From positions 1,251,761 through 1,315,760 of the forward strand of contig NZ_LT745763.1 of the NCBI RefSeq assembly GCF_900166595.1: a stretch of 64,000 bases of DNA. Reading direction: 5' to 3'. The DNA is from Virgibacillus dokdonensis (GTDB lineage Bacteria; Bacillota; Bacilli; Bacillales; Amphibacillaceae). This document shows, piece by piece, positions 9,211 to 17,598 of the stretch (the stretch's first letter is position 1; each line of letters starts with the position of its first letter). The position numbers and the translations under genes are program-made. The notes below the pieces were generated by a model, which ran no database searches, was not told the origin of the DNA, and saw only the letters and a program-made list of their open reading frames with translations.

Positions 9211-10443
9211 ATGGAAGCAATATCTGAAACAAGTAAGACAGTACCAGTATTAAAGAATAGAAATTTTTTGTTATTATTTATTGGCTCTATTTTTTCTGCA
9301 CCTGGGTACTACATTTATTTAATCGCAGCAGAGTGGTTAATGTTAACGATTAGCGAAAATAGAGTTTATTTTGGCATGTTGTTTTTCGCAGCTTCTGTTC
9401 CGCGATTGTTACTATTAGCAGTTGGTGGGGTTGTTGCTGATAGGTTTAATAAACGAACCATTTTATTTATTGCTGATTCGCTTAGGGCTTTATTCATTGC
9501 TGCGCTTTTATTATTCCTCTATCTTAATATGGTAACAGTTTGGCATTTAATCATTTTAGCTGCATTGTTTGGGATCGCTGATGCTTTTAGTTACCCGGTT
9601 ACAAACTCCATGACACCATTATTATTGGAAGAGGATCAATTGCAACAAGGTAATTCATTCATTCAAATGACCATGCAAATAAGCCCTATTTTAGGTCCTG
9701 CTTTAGGAGGCGTATTATTAGCTGTATTAGGTTTTAAGGGGGTTTTTTCTGTTGCTTGTGTTATGCTATTGATAGGAGCTTTAACGGTTCTTTTTATTCA
9801 ATTAAAACAAGAAAAAGAGGAAAGTGATGCACATTCCCCTTGGAAGGATTTAAAGGAAGGGTTCCTGTATGTACGTCAAAGCGATTTTATCGTATCTATT
9901 ATGTTTATCGCTTTTTTTATTAACTTTTTCTTTTCAGGTCCTTTTTCCATTGGAATGCCGATCATTGTAAAAGATGTTTTTGATGGAAGTGCTATTAGTT
10001 TAGCAACAGTTCAAACAGCGATGGGGCTCGGTGCAATGCTAGGAGCGATTCTTTTAGCAGTGAAAAAAGTAACAAACTACAGAAAGGTGATATTAGTAAG
10101 TTTATTAGTGGTTGGGTGCCTCTATACGTTTATTGGAATGTCCAATCAACTGTATATGAGTGCTATTCTTGTATTATGTATGGCAGTTTTATTGCAATTC
10201 GTTAATATTCCGATCTTCACTATTTTGCAAAAAACAGTAGACAAAAGTATGTTAGGGAGAATTATGGGGCTTTTAATAACCGTAACTACAGGTTTAATTC
10301 CAATCTCTTACGTAGCAACTTCTACGCTAATCGCGTTAGGTGTAGATATACGGTATATTATGATAGGTGGTGGGATTTTTATTGTCATTATCGCTATGAT
10401 TAGTTTTAATTTCAAGCGCCTTCGTAACCTTGAAATCTCATAG
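9211..10443 (+). CDS. Major facilitator superfamily efflux-type transporter
   Basis: A 410-residue MFS protein with twelve probable membrane helices and motif A (GGVVADRFNKRT) between helices 2 and 3. It resembles the MFS_3/enterobactin-exporter group often annotated as macrolide or drug efflux. The open frame begins upstream, but GAGAGGAG at 9195-9202 points to ATG at 9211. It ends only 15 bases before liaF and has no terminator, so it is likely cotranscribed with the envelope-stress module that follows, suggesting export of a cell-envelope-active compound. That role is inference. Confidence 0.8.
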   Translation: MEAISETSKTVPVLKNRNFLLLFIGSIFSAPGYYIYLIAAEWLMLTISENRVYFGMLFFAASVPRLLLLAVGGVVADRFNKRTILFIADSLRALFIAALLLFLYLNMVTVWHLIILAALFGIADAFSYPVTNSMTPLLLEEDQLQQGNSFIQMTMQISPILGPALGGVLLAVLGFKGVFSVACVMLLIGALTVLFIQLKQEKEESDAHSPWKDLKEGFLYVRQSDFIVSIMFIAFFINFFFSGPFSIGMPIIVKDVFDGSAISLATVQTAMGLGAMLGAILLAVKKVTNYRKVILVSLLVVGCLYTFIGMSNQLYMSAILVLCMAVLLQFVNIPIFTILQKTVDKSMLGRIMGLLITVTTGLIPISYVATSTLIALGVDIRYIMIGGGIFIVIIAMISFNFKRLRNLEIS

Positions 10444-10458
10444 AGGGGATATCTATTT

Positions 10459-11208
10459 ATGAAGAATATAATTCGTTTGTTTTCAGCAGTTTCCATTATT
10501 AGTATTGGAATTATACTTGTTCTGTTTAATCTAGGTGTGATTGCTTTTGATGTGTATGAGATATGGGTTTACCTTTACCCCATTTTCTTTGTGCTAGTAG
10601 GCATAAAATGGATTATTCAAGATTTTCGTAAAAAAGGTAAGAGCTGGGAAGTGGGGTCTTTTTTCCTTTTGTTTGGCCTTTTGCTCTTACTCGATAGGCT
10701 TGCCATATTGTCCTTTCATTTTTTTGATGTATGGAAATTATGGCCGCTATTCATTGTTTATATAGGTGTTTATTTCTTAAAACGGGATAAAAGTTATTCG
10801 GATACACATTGGAATAACATTGAACAAGAAGATAATAGTGCTACTTTTTCCAAATTTTCCATTGGAACTTATGAATATACGAAGCCGAATTGGAGAGCAG
10901 AACCAACCAAATTACATGCGTTGTTCGGAGATTTTTATTTAGATTTTTCCAAAGCTTTTATTCCGGAGCACGAAATACCATTTAGCATCCGCTCGTTAGC
11001 TGGTGATGTTACCATTTTAATACCTGAGCATGTCCCATTTCGTGTTCAAGCGGTGGTGCGAGCTGGAGAAATTGAGATCGTTGGCAAGCGTGTGGATGGA
11101 GTTCATCGAAAGCTTTCCTTTCAAAGTGATAATTACGAGCATGCTATTCGGAAAATTGATTTTATAATTAAGCTCGAAGCTGGATCCATTCGGATTGAAC
11201 AAGTGTAA
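10459..11208 (+). CDS. liaF: LiaF-type membrane inhibitor of the envelope-stress response
   Basis: A 249-residue protein with four hydrophobic segments in the first 120 residues and a soluble C-terminal part of about 125 residues, the arrangement of LiaF (cell-wall-active antibiotics response domain at the C-terminus). In Firmicutes LiaF keeps the LiaS/LiaR two-component system off until lipid II-cycle antibiotics are present. The identification rests on fold layout and on being directly followed by LiaS- and LiaR-like genes in the canonical FSR order. liaI, liaH and liaG, which precede it in B. subtilis, are absent here; an MFS gene occupies that place. Confidence 0.85.
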   Translation: MKNIIRLFSAVSIISIGIILVLFNLGVIAFDVYEIWVYLYPIFFVLVGIKWIIQDFRKKGKSWEVGSFFLLFGLLLLLDRLAILSFHFFDVWKLWPLFIVYIGVYFLKRDKSYSDTHWNNIEQEDNSATFSKFSIGTYEYTKPNWRAEPTKLHALFGDFYLDFSKAFIPEHEIPFSIRSLAGDVTILIPEHVPFRVQAVVRAGEIEIVGKRVDGVHRKLSFQSDNYEHAIRKIDFIIKLEAGSIRIEQV

Positions 11209-11224
11209 AAAAGGGGGGACTTCT

Positions 11225-12256
11225 ATGCGTCAACGTTTTGCAAGTATACGGTATAGTTATATTATCTCCCATCTATACGGACTGTTTTTAACCTGTATTA
11301 TTTTACTCGCCACGTTATTAACCATATACGTTTTACTCGAACCTATTTGGCTAACCATAAAAGGGATTTTCTTATTTATCGTTCTATATCTCCTTATTGC
11401 ATTATTGGTTTCTATTTATGCTGGTTTTAAATCTGGTGGTAGCTTGAAGTATCGCTTTGATTATATATCTACACAGATTACTCAATTTGCACATGGAAAC
11501 TATCAATCTCGCTTGCATTTCCAAGAAGGAGATGAGATTACGAGAGTGGCAAATGAAATGAATGCATTAGGAGAGGCGCTACAGGATCAAGTCAAGTCCT
11601 TGCAGCGAATGGCTGATGAAAGAGCAGATATGGCAAAAAACTCCTATAAAACAGCGGTAATGGAAGAAAGGCAGAGGATCGCACGAGATTTGCACGATGC
11701 CGTGAGCCAGCAATTATTTGCGCTCACTATGTTTTCTGAAGCGGCAATAAAGCAGTTGGATAAGGCTCCTAAATTAGCAAAAGAGCAAATGATGGAGGTA
11801 TCAAAGGCAGCGTTACAATCACAAACGGAAATGCGTGCTTTGTTATTACATTTACGTCCCGTCTATTTATCTGGAGAACCATTACATAAAGGGATACTGA
11901 AATTGGTAGAAGAGTTACAACAAAAAAGCAGAATTGAGTTTCAAGTTTCAATATCGGATAACTTGGATGTTTCGGATACAATTGAAGAGCATGTATTCCG
12001 TATTGTTCAGGAGGCACTTTCTAATATATTACGTCACTCCAATGCATCCAAAGTCATTATTCATATTTCTAGTCGTTCCAATGAGTTATTGGTACATATT
12101 GGTGACAATGGTCAAGGGTTTCATGTGGAAGAAAATAAGAAAGCGTCTTATGGTTTAAAAACGATGAAGGAGCGCAGTGAGGAATTGGGGGGAACGTTTC
12201 ACATTCGCTCTAGTGAACGAGAGGGGACTTATGTTGATATTCGTATACCTTGTTAG
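11225..12256 (+). CDS. liaS: LiaS-type sensor histidine kinase
   Basis: A 343-residue intramembrane-sensing kinase: two membrane helices in the first 75 residues with almost no extracellular loop, a HAMP-like linker (about 75-135), the HisKA_3 phosphoacceptor ERQRIARDLHDAVSQQLFA (about 147-165) and a HATPase domain with VQEALSNILRHSNAS and DNGQGF. This matches LiaS closely. An upstream start in frame would lack a ribosome site; ATG at 11225 follows GGGGGGAC. The gene begins 16 bases after liaF and is followed by its response regulator after 11 bases. Confidence 0.9.
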   Translation: MRQRFASIRYSYIISHLYGLFLTCIILLATLLTIYVLLEPIWLTIKGIFLFIVLYLLIALLVSIYAGFKSGGSLKYRFDYISTQITQFAHGNYQSRLHFQEGDEITRVANEMNALGEALQDQVKSLQRMADERADMAKNSYKTAVMEERQRIARDLHDAVSQQLFALTMFSEAAIKQLDKAPKLAKEQMMEVSKAALQSQTEMRALLLHLRPVYLSGEPLHKGILKLVEELQQKSRIEFQVSISDNLDVSDTIEEHVFRIVQEALSNILRHSNASKVIIHISSRSNELLVHIGDNGQGFHVEENKKASYGLKTMKERSEELGGTFHIRSSEREGTYVDIRIPC

Positions 12257-12267
12257 AGGAGAGGAAA

Positions 12268-12906
12268 ATGATGATTCGTGTCGTAGTCGTTGATGATCAC
12301 GAAATTGTAAGAAAAGGAATTATTGCGTATTTGCAAACCGATCAAGAAATCGATGTGGTTGGTCAAGCAAAAAGCGGAAAAGAAGGAGTGGAGGTTACTT
12401 TACAAGAACGTCCAGATGTGGTTCTAATGGATTTAATAATGGAAGATGGTAATGGAATAGAAGCAACAACACACATTACGCAGCAGTTTCCATCGTGTAA
12501 GATTATCATTTTGACAAGCTTTTATGATGATGAGCAAATTTTCCCTGCACTTGAAGCGGGCGCGTTTAGTTATTTATTAAAAACATCCTCTGCAACAGAA
12601 ATTACCGAAGCAATAAAAAAGACCTATCATAACGAAGCAGTGATTGAACCGAAAGTGGCTGGTAAATGGATGAGCAATTTTCGCTCTGTAGAAAAAAAGC
12701 CTCACGAATATTTAACGGAACGAGAGTTGGAAGTTTTACTATGTATTGGAAATGGTTTGACGAATCAAGAAATTAGTGAACAACTATATATTGGTATTAA
12801 AACAGTAAAAACGCATGTGAGTAATATTCTATCAAAACTGGAAGTGAGCGATCGAACACAAGCTGCAGTTTATGTACACCGTAATCGATTGTATCAGCAA
12901 AAATAA
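12268..12906 (+). CDS. liaR: LiaR-type response regulator
   Basis: A 212-residue NarL/FixJ-type regulator. The receiver domain shows the acidic pair in VVDDHE, the phosphorylation site in VVLMDLIM (about Asp54) and the conserved Lys in LLKTSS. The C-terminal LuxR helix-turn-helix reads LTERELEVLLCIGNGLTNQE followed by TVKTHVSNIL. It should be phosphorylated by LiaS. Translation most likely starts at ATG 12268, six bases after AGGAG; an earlier TTG overlapping the end of liaS is less likely. It is the last gene of the MFS-liaFSR unit. Confidence 0.92.
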   Translation: MMIRVVVVDDHEIVRKGIIAYLQTDQEIDVVGQAKSGKEGVEVTLQERPDVVLMDLIMEDGNGIEATTHITQQFPSCKIIILTSFYDDEQIFPALEAGAFSYLLKTSSATEITEAIKKTYHNEAVIEPKVAGKWMSNFRSVEKKPHEYLTERELEVLLCIGNGLTNQEISEQLYIGIKTVKTHVSNILSKLEVSDRTQAAVYVHRNRLYQQK

Positions 12907-13081
12907 GATCTATTTGCTATACTGACTGTACTACATAGTTTAACAACTTTTAAGCAGCCATTGGATATATGTCATTTTTTCTTTTTGCTAATTTTCTCTA
13001 CTGTTTGTATAATATTATTAACACATATTGGACGAGAAAATTTAGTCGTAATAGCGATGGGGATAGGGGAAAGGATTATTT

Positions 13082-13513
13082 ATGGTGAAACTTTCAAACA
13101 AACAAGAAAATTTATTATTATTTATTTGGGCGCCGTCTATAGTTGCTCTACTTGGAAGTCTGTTTTTTTCTGAAATAATGGGGTACCCGCCTTGTGATTT
13201 ATGTTGGATACAGCGAATATTCATGTACCCACTTGTTATTATTTACGGTACAGCATTATGGAAGAAAGATATATCCATTGCGTTACCAGGTTTGTTTTTG
13301 AGTGGGATAGGAATGCTTGTATCCATATACCATTATCTAACGCAAAAACTCCCAGCCTTACAAAAGGCTGGCGATGCATGTGGTCTGATCCCATGCAATA
13401 CTATCTATATTAATTGGTTTGGTTTTGTGACAATTCCCTTTTTAGCAGGTACAGCATTTATCTTTATATTTGTATTACATATAATATTAATACGATCTAG
13501 ACGGATGTTATAG
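13082..13513 (+). CDS. bdbC: Disulfide bond formation protein BdbC (DsbB family)
   Basis: A 143-residue membrane oxidoreductase with four membrane helices. Both redox cysteine pairs are present: CDLC in the first extracytoplasmic loop (about residues 39-42) and DACGLIPC in the second (about 100-106). BdbC-type proteins reoxidise a thiol oxidase and pass electrons to quinone; in B. subtilis they are needed for disulfides in competence and lantibiotic proteins. A membrane-tethered thioredoxin-fold protein follows 150 bases downstream, which looks like its partner. Confidence 0.9.
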   Translation: MVKLSNKQENLLLFIWAPSIVALLGSLFFSEIMGYPPCDLCWIQRIFMYPLVIIYGTALWKKDISIALPGLFLSGIGMLVSIYHYLTQKLPALQKAGDACGLIPCNTIYINWFGFVTIPFLAGTAFIFIFVLHIILIRSRRML

Positions 13514-13664
13514 CTGTGAAAAATAGTAGATAAAAGAAATGGATGGTAAGGAAATGACATTTAAAGATGTCAATTGTTTTAACGGGGCAAAGAAAATAGT
13601 GATTTACGAGAATGATATTGTAGTATATAATGTCGAAGAGTCTTTCACAAAAGGAGTTGAAATT

Positions 13665-14144
13665 ATGGCTAAAAAAATATCCATTTTTATTGGTGTTATT
13701 GTCGTTTTATTTGCAGGTCTATATTTTGTTGTTGACTACAAAAATAACCAAGCTGTTGAAGATAACAACAACCCTTATGGAGATAAAGAGCTAGAACAGG
13801 GCACAATTGATCAATTAGATGATCCAAACTATCAGAATCAGATTATGCCAGATGAGCTCAAAAAGAAAGTAGATAGTGGTGATCCTGTAACGGTTTATTT
13901 TTATAGTCCAACATGTTCACACTGTCAATCAACTACTCCGTATCTTGTGCCGTTAGCAGAAGATAATGACATCGATATGAAAAAAATGAACTTACTTGAG
14001 TTTAAAGATGAGTGGGAAGTTTACAGAATAGATTCTACACCAACTGTAGTCCATTTTGAAGATGGCAAAGAAGTTTCACGTATTGTTGGTGATCAGGGGG
14101 AAGCTAATTTTCAAACCTTCTTTGATGAATATGTAAATAGATAA
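13665..14144 (+). CDS. Membrane-anchored thioredoxin-fold oxidoreductase
   Basis: A 159-residue protein with one N-terminal membrane helix (about residues 5-24), an acidic linker and an extracytoplasmic thioredoxin domain with active site CSHC in SPTCSHCQST (about 82-91) and a cis-Pro motif STPTVV. AAAGGAG at 13650-13656 fixes the start at ATG 13665; the frame runs farther upstream but without a ribosome site. Position after bdbC suggests that it is the thiol oxidase recycled by BdbC, in the manner of BdbA/BdbD, or a bacteriocin-transport accessory type thioredoxin. A terminator follows. Confidence 0.85.
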   Translation: MAKKISIFIGVIVVLFAGLYFVVDYKNNQAVEDNNNPYGDKELEQGTIDQLDDPNYQNQIMPDELKKKVDSGDPVTVYFYSPTCSHCQSTTPYLVPLAEDNDIDMKKMNLLEFKDEWEVYRIDSTPTVVHFEDGKEVSRIVGDQGEANFQTFFDEYVNR

Positions 14145-14181
14145 AACAGTAACATGTTATAGAGTTTGACATGTAGAATCG

Positions 14182-14213
14182 AAAAGCCAGCTATTGAATA
14201 GTTGGCTTTTCTA
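14182..14213 (+). terminator. Intrinsic terminator after the thioredoxin-like gene
   Basis: AAAAGCCAGCTAT pairs with ATAGTTGGCTTTT around a three-base loop, with the T run at its end. Confidence 0.85.
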
Positions 14214-14288
14214 AATAGTAAAGGCATGGCGATTTAATGGGATTATCTTTTTAGAGTGTGAAGTCTACTAATTATTAGGAGGGGTATC

Positions 14289-14567
14289 TTGTTTTATACA
14301 TTATATTGCCGTATGTATCAACAAAAAATGAAGATTGCAAGTAAATGGATACATTGGCGTACACCCATATTAATTAAAGGTGAAAATAGTCTGCAACAAT
14401 TACCGAAAGTGTTGGAGCAAAATAAGCAAACACGAGTACTCATTGTAACGGATAAAGGATTAAGCGAATCAGGGTTACTTGATACTTTATGTGCTGATTT
14501 ACAATGTGCTAACATTGATTACGCTATTTACGATAAAACAGTCCCTAACCCAACTGTTAGAAATATT
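14289..14567 (+). pseudogene. Iron-type alcohol dehydrogenase, 5' part, interrupted by transposon
   Basis: The first 93 codons of an iron-containing alcohol dehydrogenase, starting at TTG 14289 behind AGGAGGGG. The N-terminal Rossmann-like region (TRVLIVTDKGL, about 49-60) and PNPTV loop are visible. The frame is cut exactly at 14567 by the left end of the composite transposon. The remainder is at 28791-29714 on the same strand. Joining 14567 to 28791 keeps the frame and gives a 400-residue protein, a normal length for the family, so the insertion is the only lesion seen. Confidence 0.95.
14560..14567. repeat. Target-site duplication, left copy
   Basis: GAAATATT directly before the left end of the composite transposon; repeated exactly at 28783-28790 after the right end. 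Eight bases is the usual duplication for ISL3-family elements. Confidence 0.95.
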
Positions 14568-14597
14568 GGGTAATCGGAAAATAGTGTGGAAAGAGGA

Positions 14598-15934
14598 TTA
14601 AAAGGTACCCTCTTCCATAGCCTTGATCAGTGTGGAAATATCAGCCCCATAGATTTCCTCATACACCCATTCATAGCCTGCTTGTTCCAAATTTGGAAAT
14701 TGATCAGGCAACATTTTTCCAAAAGTAATCTCAACTTCTTTGAATTTCTTTTTCTTTTTTATTTTACGATAGCCTTGTGTAAATAAGATTTTTGCTCTGA
14801 GGGCTTCAAAAGAGTAACCACGACCAACATGGTTCATTGTCTTAATTAAACGATTCAGGGATTCTGTATAGGCGTTTGTAATTGGAGAATTGAAATAGTT
14901 GAATATCTCTTCTTCCCAATTGTTCACTGCTTTTATTAGATCACCAAAATAAGCCATCAATTCTTTAGGTATATTTGAAAACCAGTTTTGATACAGTTTA
15001 TAGGCTTCGTTGATTGATTCAGCCTCATAAATGTCAAAGAATTGCTCTTTAAGCTCATATGCTTGACCAAGTAACGGGAATGTATCAGTCCATATTTGTA
15101 ATTTTATTTGGTCATCAAAGTCATTAAGGTCTTTACGTCTTGTTAGAAGTACGTAACGGTCTCTCATGAGTTGCCTACGTTCTTTGGACATTCTGGCGAT
15201 TAGCCTTTCGTATCTTTTCCAGGGCTTCATTGGCTAATTTAACAACATGAAACTTATCAATTACGATTTTGGCATGTGGTATCACTGATTTAACAGCACT
15301 TTTATAAGGATTCCACATATCCATTGCTACAAGTTCAATTTTATCAATGTCTTTGAGTCTTGAAAGATAACTGATAACCACATCTTTATTCCGTTTACGT
15401 AAAATATCAATTACCGACTTGTTTTCAACATCAGTGATGACACAACGATAATTTTTAAGCAAATGAACTTCATCAATACCAAGCCATTTAGGAGTTCTGA
15501 AATCTGTATGTGCTTCAAGTTCAGAAACATAATCATTGAATATGTTTCGAACAGTTTTTTCATCTACACCTATATCATCTGCAACGCTGGTAAAGGTCTT
15601 TTCGAGACTTGCTTCTTGAATCCAATCTATAAGTCTATTAGTAACCGAACGACTAACGTCCATATCGGGAAGGTTCTCAAAAAACGTTTCATTACACTCC
15701 CTACATTTATATCTTTGGCGATTGACATAAATACCAACACGTTTAGCGTGCATTGGTAGGTCGAAATATAGTTGTTGTTTCTTACCATGTTTGTATAAGT
15801 TTGCAACAGTACCACACTTTGGACAATGTGAAGGGGGGTAGTGTAGTAGACTCAACTAAGAATCTATAATCATATTCGCTTTCTTTCATATCCAGAATCT
15901 TTAAGTTTGGTAGATTGAGCATATTGGTTAACAT
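14598..15934 (-). pseudogene. ISL3-family transposase, broken into three frames (left copy)
   Basis: A DDE transposase with N-terminal zinc-finger cysteines (CPKC and CREC), then DDE residues in WLGIDEVHL, VAMDMW and TESLNRLIK. The natural start is ATG 15934 behind AAAGGA, but that frame (MLNLPNLKILDMKESEYDYR) stops at 15782. The zinc-finger and first catalytic part continue in a second frame to a stop at 15175, and the C-terminal part lies in a third frame (15230-14598). The first break is at a six-C run (about 15833-15838) that would read through with five Cs. Joined, the parts would give about 440 residues, normal for ISL3. Both copies share both breaks, so they could be mutations or +1 recoding sites. 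Confidence 0.85.
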
Positions 15935-15986
15935 TTACTTTTTCCTTTCAAAGTTTAGAATTAAAATAGAAAACTAATGAAAACAG

Positions 15987-16035
15987 CTCGTGAAAACCTA
16001 AATTAAAATAATGGTTTGACATAGGTTTCCACGAG
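15987..16035. terminator. Hairpin between transposase and HAAS gene (left IS)
   Basis: CTCGTGAAAACCTA pairs imperfectly with TAGGTTTCCACGAG around a 21-base loop. It lies just after the stop of the HAAS gene and may insulate the transposase from the passenger operon. The right IS has the same hairpin at 27381-27429. Confidence 0.55.
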
Positions 16036-16058
16036 TCTAATGTTATATTAGTTAATCT

Positions 16059-16817
16059 TCACTTACTTTTTTCCAATTTAGACAATATCCAGAGGTAAAT
16101 GGCAATTCCTCCAAAAGTTATGATTGTACTAACGATTAGTTGTGTTTCGTATTGCAATGTGGTCAGATTTAGTAAATAATCAGGAAGTGTTAACAATGCT
16201 ATTATAATGATTAAAGTCCATGATTTTGCCCAAATGGAAAAACCTATTATAAATAGTACTGTGATTACACCAATGATTAGGCTTCCAGTATTGCCGAAAT
16301 AAATGACGGGAGTGTCGATGGCTCTATTTAGGTAGATTAACCCAATAAATAGAGCGATGGGCAGTATCGCTATACCAGCCAATATCAACCCCTGTCTTTT
16401 GAGAGATTGATTTGATGTAGAAATATATTTAAACCCTGTGAAAACAGAAGCAATAAATATTGCACCAATTATAATATGCCCGATAATTTCCAAGATAGAA
16501 TAGGAGAGGTTGCCTTCTAATAAGTCAGGGAAAATTGTAATAGAAAATGATCCAAGAATGATTAGGCAAATGTATTTAAACCATGTTCTATAGTCAATTA
16601 ACATCTCGTTAGAAACCATCTCCATATATTCTTTCGGAGATTTTCCAATAATTTTTTCAATGGATTTTCCGTTTTTTTCGGCTTCGGACAAATGGATTTC
16701 TAATTCATTCACAATTTCCTCAATTTCATCCCATTGTTTTCCACTTGAAAATAAGTATACACGTAAGTTTTCCAAGAACTCTTGGCTTTCTTTAGAAAGT
16801 TTTAACTTATTCTTCAA
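16059..16817 (-). CDS. HAAS-type membrane protein, IS passenger (left copy)
   Basis: About 252 residues: a charged helical N-terminal domain (about 1-75, ESQEFLENLRVYLFS then EIVNELEIHLSEAEK) resembling the HAAS/DUF1700-like domain, then about six membrane helices. Such proteins are commonly encoded next to PadR regulators. I prefer TTG 16817, nine bases after the AAAGGAG inside the end of padR; an ATG at 16826 lies too close to that site. The start overlaps the padR stop, implying coupled translation. Its function is unknown; a membrane-linked signalling or regulator-sequestering role is only a guess. Confidence 0.7.
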   Translation of the reverse strand: MKNKLKLSKESQEFLENLRVYLFSSGKQWDEIEEIVNELEIHLSEAEKNGKSIEKIIGKSPKEYMEMVSNEMLIDYRTWFKYICLIILGSFSITIFPDLLEGNLSYSILEIIGHIIIGAIFIASVFTGFKYISTSNQSLKRQGLILAGIAILPIALFIGLIYLNRAIDTPVIYFGNTGSLIIGVITVLFIIGFSIWAKSWTLIIIIALLTLPDYLLNLTTLQYETQLIVSTIITFGGIAIYLWILSKLEKSK

Positions 16818-17169
16818 TGATGTCATCTCCTTTTGTATATTTTGTATCTGGCTCAAAACACAACACTTTGTTAATATTAGACTGTAAATTATTCCAGCGT
16901 TCTATAAATTTATTCAATTCTAACTCCCCCTTTGGAGTTAGTGAATAATATTTTCTCCTTGGTCCTGCTGTGGATTTTTTTAAGGTAGATTTAACTAATT
17001 CTTCTTTTTGCATCCGCAATAACAATGGATAAATTGTACCCTCACTAAAAGAGTGGAAACCATAACTTTCAAGTTTTTCTGCCATTTCGTAACCATATAC
17101 TTCTTTATCCTTGATAATTGCCAGCAAACAGCCATCAATGATACCCTTCAGCATTTGTGTTGTAGACAA
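16807..17169 (-). CDS. PadR-family transcriptional regulator, IS passenger (left copy)
   Basis: A 120-residue winged-helix regulator with the PadR pattern: a first helix ending LAIIKDKEVYGYEMAEKL, then SFSEGTIYPLLLRMQKEEL and the wing in GPRRKYYSLTPKGE. TTG 17169 is the start, seven bases after AGGAGG. It is the first gene of a two-gene unit with the HAAS membrane protein and lies behind a promoter with three palindromes, so it probably represses its own transcription. The right copy differs by one residue (Ile versus Val near residue 101). Confidence 0.88.
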   Translation of the reverse strand: MSTTQMLKGIIDGCLLAIIKDKEVYGYEMAEKLESYGFHSFSEGTIYPLLLRMQKEELVKSTLKKSTAGPRRKYYSLTPKGELELNKFIERWNNLQSNINKVLCFEPDTKYTKGDDIIEE

Positions 17170-17192
17170 ACTTCCCCCTCCTTTCTCACTAA

Positions 17193-17277
17193 CTTGTAAT
17201 ACAAGAGTTATGTTTATAAAGTATCATGCATTACATGATATATATGAAGAATAGCATTATTAGTCTTGTAATGCAAG
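17193..17277 (-). promoter_or_regulatory. padR promoter with three operator-like palindromes (left IS)
   Basis: On the minus strand, -35 TTGCAT (17271-17276) and -10 TATTCT (17248-17253) are 17 bases apart. Three palindromes surround it: CTTGTAATGCAAG (17265-17277) over the -35, TATCATGCATTACATGATA (17222-17240) just after the -10, and CTTGTAATACAAG (17193-17205) in the leader. Their shared TGTAAT/ATTACA cores fit PadR-type dyad operators. Confidence 0.7.
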
Positions 17278-17388
17278 GTATAATTCAAAGAAAATCCATA
17301 TAGAAAAGATTCCACACGATTATCCGATTCACGAGGATAAAATACTATATATATAATAGAAGTTTTCCATATGATAATCCGAATACCC

Positions 17389-17476
17389 CTTTTTCTTTTA
17401 TTTCAAAAGTAATATCTTCAAAAACCATATTTCCACCATACATTTTTGCGATATGATTCACACTGCAAATAATCAT
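17389..17476 (-). pseudogene. 5' stump of an ABC-F ATPase gene
   Basis: Reading leftward from ATG 17476, behind GAGGAGGAAGG, 29 codons begin MIICSVNHIAKMYGG and continue NMVFEDITFEIKEK, the typical start of an ABC-F protein (ribosome-protection or translation-factor type). The frame then runs into the inner end of the left IS. Upstream, a TGGGACA/TGTCCCA hairpin at about 17496-17524 may be its leader. This is a fragment of the donor replicon captured when the IS landed in that gene. Confidence 0.75.
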
Positions 17477-17545
17477 TTTCCTTCCTCCTCGTAATGGGAC
17501 AAATGCTCTGCCCCCATGTCCCAGTCCGCATTAATACCTTATGTC

Positions 17546-17598
17546 CGTTCAACTAACAATCAGCGGGGATAAAGCGCCCCGCTGATTGAAGTTTTACT
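17546..17598 (-). terminator. araA terminator, repeat family D copy 1
   Basis: CAATCAGCGGGG pairs with CCCCGCTGATTG. The surrounding bases (GTTCAACTAACA on one side, GAAGTTTTACTTTA on the other) recur around the araR terminator at 22733-22790, and decayed relatives lie near 38889 and 44200. Confidence 0.75.

Larger units (their letters stand above)
14568..17388 (-). mobile_element. ISL3-family insertion sequence with passenger genes, left copy
   Basis: Ends GGGTAATCGG on the left and, read inward from the right, GGGTATTCGG, forming imperfect terminal inverted repeats of about 24 bp. It encodes a frameshifted transposase, a HAAS-type membrane protein and a PadR regulator, all on the minus strand. 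The right copy has the same length. The differences I noticed are single bases, for example C/T near 14709 versus 26103 and T/C at 16876 versus 28270. Confidence 0.95.

Noticed and set aside
12961..13173. 70-codon plus-strand frame before bdbC
   Set aside because: It overlaps bdbC in another frame, has no ribosome site and reads as a hydrophobic low-complexity translation of AT-rich DNA.
15463..15759. 98-codon plus-strand frame, repeated at 26857-27153
   Set aside because: It is the shadow of the transposase on the opposite strand; its conservation is only because the whole IS is duplicated.
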